Below, piece after piece: positions 8,096-12,341 of a stretch of DNA of 12,341 nt; the first letter of the stretch is position 1, and every line of letters begins with the position of its first letter. The notes under the pieces were generated by a model. That model ran no database searches and was not told the DNA's origin. It saw only the letters and a list, made by a program, of their open reading frames with translations. The position numbers were made by a program, and so were the translations under genes. Location: assembly GCA_030587605.1 (NCBI GenBank), contig JAUQYT010000027.1, positions 1 through 12,341 of the forward strand, in the 5' to 3' direction. Origin of the DNA: Candidatus Njordarchaeum guaymasense (GTDB lineage Archaea > Asgardarchaeota > Njordarchaeia > Njordarchaeales > Njordarchaeaceae).

Positions 8096-8099
8096 AGGT
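8077..8099 (+). terminator. Perfect 8-bp hairpin across the stop codon of the 928-aa gene
   Basis: ACCTTCAA (8077-8084) and TTGAAGGT (8092-8099) are perfect complements separated by a 7-nt loop. The TGA stop (8093-8095) is in the right arm. No strong U-tract follows, so it may be a processing or stability element rather than an intrinsic terminator. Confidence 0.45.
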
Positions 8100-8243
8100 T
8101 ATTAAGCCACTACCACATCCACTCTGTTAACTGCTCCCATGAATCCATTCTCATTCAGCTTCTTCATTTGTCTTCATGAGGCTCCTGCAAAGAAATCCAT
8201 AAATTTATTAAGCGTAGCAAGTATGTGGCAGTAGCTTAATAAC
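8098..8243. repeat. Imperfect 23-bp inverted repeat enclosing a 100-bp spacer
   Basis: The arms are 8098-8120 and 8221-8243 and match at 20 of 23 positions when one is reverse-complemented. The strongest block is the 9-mer TTATTAAGC, which also appears a third time in the spacer at 8205-8213, as part of the probable promoter of the next gene. Two of the three mismatches would be G-U pairs in a - strand RNA. The spacer holds no convincing gene. It could be a remnant of a tiny mobile element, a paired regulatory site or a structured RNA. Confidence 0.5.
8201..8213 (+). promoter_or_regulatory. TATA-like element of the small membrane-protein gene
   Basis: AAATTTATTAAGC is the most AT-rich patch upstream of the TTG at 8272. 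The spacing would put transcription start near 8235-8240, giving a leader of about 35 nt that carries the SD. It includes the third copy of the TTATTAAGC 9-mer. Confidence 0.45.
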
Positions 8244-8271
8244 TCACTAGAAAGAGGAAGGGTAAAAAGAA

Positions 8272-8610
8272 TTGAAGAAAAGTGAGATCAAGAACATAGG
8301 TAGGATATTGGCTCTGCTTGGTGCGCTCGTCTGCCTCATCTTCGGAATCTTAGCCAGCATAGGAAGCTCCATTCATGTCGCACAGTTCTACATAATCAGT
8401 GGGCTATATGGGATTGTCTATGGAATCATTCTAATAATCCTAGCTCTCGTTGTCTTAGCAAGCTTTGGTATCATAGATCTCTCACTTAAGTTCAAGGTTA
8501 GCTGGGTGATGGTGCTCATCATAGGAATCGTAGCTTACATATTCGGCGGAGACCTTGGCGCTGTACTGCTTATCCTATCAGCTATAGTCTACCTAATAGC
8601 GGAGCTTTAG
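8272..8610 (+). CDS. Small four-helix membrane protein, unknown function
   Basis: The product is 112 aa and almost entirely hydrophobic after a short basic N-terminus (MKKSEIKNIGR). Four membrane helices are visible at about residues 11-30, 39-64, 76-92 and 95-111, with a short polar loop SLKFKVS before the third. Glycine-rich helix faces (GLYGIVYGIIL, GGDLGAVLL) suggest tight packing. I know of no functional motif in it; similar short four-helix proteins are common and uncharacterised in archaea. It begins at a TTG preceded by GAGGAAGGGT (8254-8263), and no ATG start is available in frame before residue 80. It has its own TATA-like element and is followed by a T-rich tract, so it is likely transcribed alone. 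Confidence 0.75.
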   Translation: MKKSEIKNIGRILALLGALVCLIFGILASIGSSIHVAQFYIISGLYGIVYGIILIILALVVLASFGIIDLSLKFKVSWVMVLIIGIVAYIFGGDLGAVLLILSAIVYLIAEL

Positions 8611-8660
8611 TCTGCGACTGAATACGAAGGATCAATTTCTCTCGTAGCATCAGTCAAAAC

Positions 8661-8676
8661 TTTTTCTCTTGTTTTT
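8661..8676 (+). terminator. T-rich archaeal-type terminator
   Basis: TTTTTCTCTTGTTTTT lies 51 bases after the small membrane-protein stop codon. Archaeal RNA polymerase terminates on T-rich stretches without needing a hairpin. A weak CTCT/AGAG stem surrounds the second T run. Confidence 0.5.
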
Positions 8677-9032
8677 AGAGAGTAAAGAATTTGTGAGTTT
8701 GATCATCAGTAGTCTGGTTTATTCTCGCTGTTCCTTGGGTCCTAGTTTACCATCGCTCATTGCATATGTGTCTGCAACACAACCTTCGGCTAGGGCTAGA
8801 GCAACTTGAAATGGGGTTTACAAGTATGGTCAGCAGCAAAGATACTTAGTACATTGGCTTCTGGGATCAACCTACAGAGTCAATGTTGTCAGGGAGCAAA
8901 CAAAAACATAATAATGGGCTAAACAACATTCATAAACATTAAGAAAGCTCTTAGCACTCACATTAGGAGAGTTAGACTTTCTGGCGAAACATTCTTCCAA
9001 TGCTGCCTTTGTAGGCAAAGAGGGAAATAGTT
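8677..9032. other. Long non-coding stretch upstream of the FAD/HdrD-like module
   Basis: I see no convincing gene in the region between the small membrane protein and the FAD gene. There is no tRNA-like T-loop, no repeat array and no open frame with an SD. It does hold a tandem GGCTAG (8788-8799), a TGTGT/ACACA hairpin (8767-8781), a longer wobble-containing pairing of 8738-8745 with 8790-8797, and an 8-bp inverted repeat (8882-8889 with 8923-8930). The segment 8906-8943 is AT-rich and is the probable promoter region, with TTCATAAACATT at 8929-8940 as one TATA candidate. Confidence 0.4.
8882..8930. promoter_or_regulatory. Spaced 8-bp inverted repeat, possible operator
   Basis: AATGTTGT (8882-8889) and ACAACATT (8923-8930) are perfect reverse complements. 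Their centres are 41 bp apart, close to four helical turns. They bracket an AT-rich stretch that could contain the promoter of the FAD gene. Binding by a regulator is inference. Confidence 0.35.
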
Positions 9033-10478
9033 ATGGTCGCAACAAGTGGGAAAAGAGAAACAAGGGTTCCAAGCACTTTTGTGAATGGCTTGGCTGAAAT
9101 TGTCGGAAATGAGCATGTTTCCGCTGACGAGGAAGACCTCCTCGTTTACTCAGAGGATCTGACCTGTGAGGAAGCCTGCAAGCCTGATGTAATCGTCATG
9201 CCAGAAAATGTGGAGCAGATACAGAAGATCGTAAGGTTAGCCAATAATGAGAAGGTTCCAATAACTCCTTTCGTAGCGGGAGCAAACATGGGCGGACTAA
9301 CTCTCACGGAAAGAGGAATAATACTCGATCTCAAACGCATGAACCGAATACTCGAAGTAAATGAGAAAGCCATGTACGCCATCATCGAACCCGGCGTGAC
9401 GTTTGGACAACTTGAAGGGGCACTTAAGGAGTCTCACCCATCCCTCCGTTTCAGTTATCCTAACTCCCCGCCTTACACAAGTGTACTTGTAAACGCTCTT
9501 CTAGAAGGTCTCGGCAACCTCTCACTGAAATATGATGCGACCGCCTCACTACTAAATGGACTCGAAGTCGTTCTCCCAACAGGCGAACTCGCGAAGATCG
9601 GGTCATGCGCGACTTCGAAATACTGGTTCTCCAGGTATCCGTTGCCAGACATCGCTGGCTTGTTCATCGGGTGGCAGGGAACAACCGGCATAGCAACTAA
9701 GGGTTCCATAGCGCTTCTCCACAGACCAAAGTTCCGAGATCTTTTTTCAATAGGCATGTTTAACGCGGACAATTTCTCCAACCTTGCTATCCGAATGGCT
9801 AGAGCGGACATAGCTGAAGACATTGAACCAATGTCTTTCGATCTGGTAAGAGCGCAGATCGAGAAATACCCTCTGAAACAATACCCCGGTAACTTCGAGA
9901 TGCTTTTCTTCGTAACGATCTCGGCAGACACAGAAAAGGAGTTCAAGCTGAAACAGGAGATCCTCAACGAGATAATTAGGTCTGAACAAGCAAAGGGAAT
10001 GAAGGGTCTCATGTTTGCTGTTGACTCAGATAACAAGAGAACCATTCTCGATCTTCCAGGAAACATGATCTTCAAATACATAGACCACAAGCAAGGCGGG
10101 GGATGCACTTGGGTTGGCTCATACATACCCATATTCCAATGGGAAGAGGGCTACAAGAGAGGAAAGAAGATAATGATTGACCACGGCTTCTCCCCAACGA
10201 TAATGATGCGAGCCATGAACGGATCACACTACGCTGTGCTCAGGTTCATCCTACCATTCAACAAAGCCGACCCTAAGGATGTAGACAACGTAAGGAAATG
10301 CATGGTTGAACTCTCAAAGCTCGTAATGGAGCTAGGTGGAATAGTCTACAAGACCCCGAAACGCCTAGGCAAACTCCTTTGGGAAAAGGCTGATCCAGGA
10401 TTCATCGAGCTACTCAAGAGAGTCAAGAGGATGCTTGACCCCAACGGTATCATGAACCCCGGAAAACTCTGCTTCTGA
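9033..10478 (+). CDS. FAD-dependent oxidase/dehydrogenase, VAO/PCMH superfamily (GlcD-like)
   Basis: This 481-aa protein is a flavoenzyme that should oxidise a hydroxylated or aromatic substrate and pass electrons to the neighbouring Fe-S protein. The PCMH-type FAD-binding domain is clear: KPDVIVMPENVEQIQKIVRLAN (50-71), PFVAGANMGG (79-88), IEPGVTFGQLEGAL (118-131) and NALLEGLGNLSLKYDATASL (154-173) followed by EVVLPTGE (178-185). The C-terminus ends with the family's LDPNGIMNPGK (468-478). The HxxDGNxH metal motif common in GlcD/D-lactate dehydrogenases is absent. The layout around NALLEGLG and SHYAVLRFILPF is nearer the vanillyl-alcohol oxidase/4-cresol dehydrogenase branch. The substrate is therefore open. 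The ATG at 9033 has AGAGGG (9019-9024) upstream and an in-frame stop at 9012. The gene lies 33 nt ahead of the HdrD-like gene, so the two probably form one operon and complex. Confidence 0.88.
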   Translation: MVATSGKRETRVPSTFVNGLAEIVGNEHVSADEEDLLVYSEDLTCEEACKPDVIVMPENVEQIQKIVRLANNEKVPITPFVAGANMGGLTLTERGIILDLKRMNRILEVNEKAMYAIIEPGVTFGQLEGALKESHPSLRFSYPNSPPYTSVLVNALLEGLGNLSLKYDATASLLNGLEVVLPTGELAKIGSCATSKYWFSRYPLPDIAGLFIGWQGTTGIATKGSIALLHRPKFRDLFSIGMFNADNFSNLAIRMARADIAEDIEPMSFDLVRAQIEKYPLKQYPGNFEMLFFVTISADTEKEFKLKQEILNEIIRSEQAKGMKGLMFAVDSDNKRTILDLPGNMIFKYIDHKQGGGCTWVGSYIPIFQWEEGYKRGKKIMIDHGFSPTIMMRAMNGSHYAVLRFILPFNKADPKDVDNVRKCMVELSKLVMELGGIVYKTPKRLGKLLWEKADPGFIELLKRVKRMLDPNGIMNPGKLCF

Positions 10479-10511
10479 AGAACACAAACTTAAGAGAGGT
10501 TGTTACCTGCA

Positions 10512-11660
10512 ATGTCCCTTGATAAAGTCAAAGACTGGCTACACAGGTGCTACAGATGCGGCAACTGCAAGCTGTTCTGGGGCATCTTTGCACCGAGCTG
10601 CCCGTCAGGCGAATACTTCCGTTTTGAATCATACTTCCCTTCCGGCAGAATCTGGATCGGAAAAGCCTTGCACAACGAGGAAATTAAGTGGTCCTTCTCA
10701 ATAGCAAAGAAGATCTTTGCATGCACATTGTGCGGAGCCTGTTCAACCAACTGCAAGGTGGATATGAAAGATCACTCCACAGACATCCTTGAAGCACTTC
10801 GAACAACTGCCGTAGCCGAAGGATTTGGGCCAATGCCCGAACAGAAACGTTTCACTGAAAGCCTCGAGAAACAACACAACCCATACAACGAGCCTCATGA
10901 CAAGAGACTCTCATGGCTCGACTCAACAGGCGCAAAATCTCGTAGCAACAAACCGAGTGTTCTCTACTTCACAGGGTGCACATCAAGCTACAGGAGACCG
11001 GAAATCGCCAGCGCAACCGCAAGGATCCTAGATGAAGCCGGAGTGAAGTTCACTGTTCTTGATGACGAGTGGTGCTGCGGATCACCACTCCTGCGGACCG
11101 GGCAGACAGACGCCGCCAAGAAACAAGCTGAACATAACATTGGTCTCATCAACAAAAGCGGCGCAGAGACTGTAGTAACGTCTTGCGCAGGCTGTTTTAG
11201 AGCTTTTGTAAAGGATTACACGGATAAACTCGGAATGAAACTGAGACCAAAAGTCCTTCACGTCACACAGTTCCTTGAAAGCCTTCTAAACGATGGAAGA
11301 ATTGAGCCACCTTCCAGCATCAAGGGGCTTAAAGTCACTTACCATGATCCATGCCATCTCGGAAGACACTGCGCAGTATACAATCCGCCACGTAACGTGA
11401 TGAAGGCAACTGGTGTGGAGGTTGTTGAAATGAAGCGAAACCGGGAAAACGCGTGGTGCTGCGGCTCAGGAGGAGGAGTAAAATCAGCATTCAACGACAT
11501 GGCCGTGAAAACAGCAGCTTCACGAATAAGAGAAGCAGAACAAACCGGAGTCGAAACGCTCGTTTCAGCTTGCCCTTTCTGCAAGCAGAACCTGCTCGAC
11601 GGAGCAAAAGAAGCCAAAAGCAGAATAAGGACTATCGACGTCGTAGAGCTTCTTGCGTAA
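10512..11660 (+). CDS. HdrD/GlcF-like iron-sulfur protein with two CCG domains
   Basis: This 382-aa protein is the likely electron-transfer partner of the FAD enzyme. Two N-terminal 4Fe-4S sites are visible: C13-x2-C16-x2-C19-x10-C30-P, with an unusually long last gap, and C71-x2-C74-x2-C77-x3-C81. Two complete cysteine-rich CCG domains follow. The first has C156, C188-C189-G and C225-x2-C228; the second has C281, C316-C317-G and C354-x2-C357. This layout is shared by heterodisulfide reductase HdrD, glycolate oxidase GlcF and LutA-type proteins, where CCG domains hold non-cubane 4Fe-4S clusters. No membrane helix is seen, so it should be cytosolic or peripheral. I chose the ATG at 10512, eleven bases after GAGGT (10496-10500); the TTG at 10500 overlaps that SD. 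Whether the final acceptor is a heterodisulfide, a quinone or a ferredoxin cannot be told. Confidence 0.9.
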   Translation: MSLDKVKDWLHRCYRCGNCKLFWGIFAPSCPSGEYFRFESYFPSGRIWIGKALHNEEIKWSFSIAKKIFACTLCGACSTNCKVDMKDHSTDILEALRTTAVAEGFGPMPEQKRFTESLEKQHNPYNEPHDKRLSWLDSTGAKSRSNKPSVLYFTGCTSSYRRPEIASATARILDEAGVKFTVLDDEWCCGSPLLRTGQTDAAKKQAEHNIGLINKSGAETVVTSCAGCFRAFVKDYTDKLGMKLRPKVLHVTQFLESLLNDGRIEPPSSIKGLKVTYHDPCHLGRHCAVYNPPRNVMKATGVEVVEMKRNRENAWCCGSGGGVKSAFNDMAVKTAASRIREAEQTGVETLVSACPFCKQNLLDGAKEAKSRIRTIDVVELLA

Positions 11661-11907
11661 TGACGATTCTAAGAATCTCTTGAATCTGTAAAGGGACACG
11701 CTATACAAGGCGAGAAGCAAAGTGCGATAGAAGACTATAATCTATAGTCTCTTAATTTTCATTGATCTCTAGAAAGATTGATTATTTAGGTGTGAGATGA
11801 ATACTAAGTGTGCAATGTTACATCATACAAGCGGAGAAGTCACATGTGGTATTGCCTTTTGGAGTGTTCAGCAGCGAGACAATATGTCTCAGGAGGCTTC
11901 CTCAAAC
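11661..11907. other. Spacer before the epimerase gene
   Basis: This 247-bp stretch begins with a near-palindrome, GATTC-TAA-GAATC (11665-11677), just after the stop of the HdrD-like gene. The perfect AGACTATA palindrome lies at 11732-11750, and an AT-rich patch, GATTATTTAGG (11779-11789), could be a TATA box. The epimerase frame is open from an ATG at 11797, but the residues encoded before 11908 do not look like part of the enzyme. Confidence 0.4.
11732..11750. promoter_or_regulatory. Perfect 8-bp palindrome with 3-nt centre
   Basis: AGACTATA and TATAGTCT flank ATC. As RNA it would be a tight hairpin followed by CTCTTAATTTTC, compatible with termination of the FAD/HdrD-like transcript. As DNA it could be a dimeric-regulator site for the epimerase gene. 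The sequence alone does not decide. Confidence 0.4.
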
Positions 11908-12341
11908 ATGTTGCCTGGCGTGAAGATCTATGATTTAAAGAAGATGCCCGATGAACGAGGTCTATTTACTGAATTGTTACGAGAAGATTGGAAAGACTTC
12001 ATAGGAAATGATCGCATTGCCCAAGTTAACTTCTCAATAAGCTACCCTGGTATCATCAGAGCTTGGCATAGGCACAACCGTGGCCAAATCGATTACTTGG
12101 TCGTTCTGCGAGGGGCCCTAAAGATATGCGCATTTGACGACACAGAAGGTTCAAAAACCAGAGGGCAACTCGATGAGATTGTCTCGAGCGGAGAAGAACT
12201 CCAAGTGGTGAGGGTTCCGGGTCACTATTGGCATGGAACGAAAGCTTTGGGCAATGAGCCATCGATTCTAGTCTACTTCACAACAAAACTCTATGATTAC
12301 AGCAATCCTGATGAAGAGAGGAGACCTTGGAACGATCTGAC
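11908..12341 (+). CDS. RmlC-like nucleotide-sugar 3,5-epimerase, 3' end outside the window
   Basis: About 144 codons are present and the frame is still open at the window edge. The sequence matches the dTDP-4-dehydrorhamnose 3,5-epimerase (RmlC) cupin family: DERGLFTELLRED near the start, QVNFSISYPGIIRAWHRHNRGQ with the catalytic-type histidine, VLRGALKICAFDD, VRVPGHYWHGTKAL, and the closing YDYSNPDEERRPWND. RmlC enzymes epimerise the 4-keto sugar nucleotide on the way to dTDP-L-rhamnose; the RAWHRH motif in place of the usual RGLHYQ suggests a variant or a different 6-deoxy sugar. The ATG at 11908 is chosen because AGGAGG (11891-11896) precedes it. In-frame ATGs at 11884 and 11797 are alternatives, but the extra residues do not resemble the family. 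It probably starts a polysaccharide or glycosylation locus to the right. Confidence 0.85.
   Translation, partial: MLPGVKIYDLKKMPDERGLFTELLREDWKDFIGNDRIAQVNFSISYPGIIRAWHRHNRGQIDYLVVLRGALKICAFDDTEGSKTRGQLDEIVSSGEELQVVRVPGHYWHGTKALGNEPSILVYFTTKLYDYSNPDEERRPWNDL

Noticed and set aside
8102..8167. 21-codon frame on the - strand within the inverted-repeat element
   Set aside because: It is very short, has no SD, and its stop lies inside the repeat arm; there is nothing to distinguish it from chance.
8611..9032. Search for tRNA, CRISPR repeats or a short gene in the long gap
   Set aside because: No cloverleaf or T-loop signature, no regularly spaced repeats and no open frame with a ribosome binding site were found.
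9473..10132. 219-codon open frame on the - strand inside the FAD gene
   Set aside because: The + strand frame carries the conserved FAD-binding and C-terminal motifs; the antisense product has no recognisable feature.

Overview
The window looks archaeal. Several genes sit behind AT-rich TATA-like boxes rather than bacterial -35/-10 promoters. Purine-rich Shine-Dalgarno (SD) sites are common, and three genes appear to start with TTG. The gene content (MoxR/DUF58/DUF4129 operon, FAD oxidase with an HdrD-like iron-sulfur partner, a long helical protein with a longin-like N-terminus) fits an uncultured Thermoproteota/Bathyarchaeia-type archaeon. That lineage is an inference from gene content, not a measurement. 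I found no tRNA, rRNA, CRISPR array, insertion sequence or integrase.

Region 1 (about 45-4379, + strand) is a tightly packed five-gene membrane operon. It encodes a four-helix membrane protein with a C-terminal DUF4129 domain, a single-pass membrane-anchored protein of unknown family, a MoxR-type AAA+ ATPase, a DUF58 protein and a six-helix membrane protein. Every junction overlaps (8, 23, 4 and 34 nt), so the five products are probably made together. MoxR and DUF58/vWA proteins usually act as a chaperone pair that assembles or activates a partner. Here the candidate partners are the membrane proteins of the same operon.

Region 2 (4451-8271) has a GDT1/TMEM165-type cation exchanger on the - strand. 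Opposite it, reading away, is a very large gene (928 aa from the preferred start) that I cannot assign. It begins with a longin/roadblock-like fold candidate and continues as a long charged helical protein. The two genes share a divergent intergenic region carrying the same 10-mer (ATGTTTAAGT) in opposite orientation, probably the two TATA boxes. Downstream of the large gene lie a hairpin across its stop codon and a 23-bp imperfect inverted repeat, then a small four-helix membrane protein.

Region 3 (8611-11660) starts with 422 bp without a convincing gene and ends with a two-gene redox module: an FAD-dependent oxidase/dehydrogenase of the VAO/PCMH superfamily and an HdrD/GlcF-like protein with two N-terminal 4Fe-4S motifs and two complete CCG domains. 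The likely flow is substrate to FAD to Fe-S clusters to an unknown acceptor.

Region 4 (11661-12341) holds a perfect 8-bp palindrome and the start of an RmlC-like nucleotide-sugar 3,5-epimerase gene that runs off the window. It suggests a surface-polysaccharide locus to the right.
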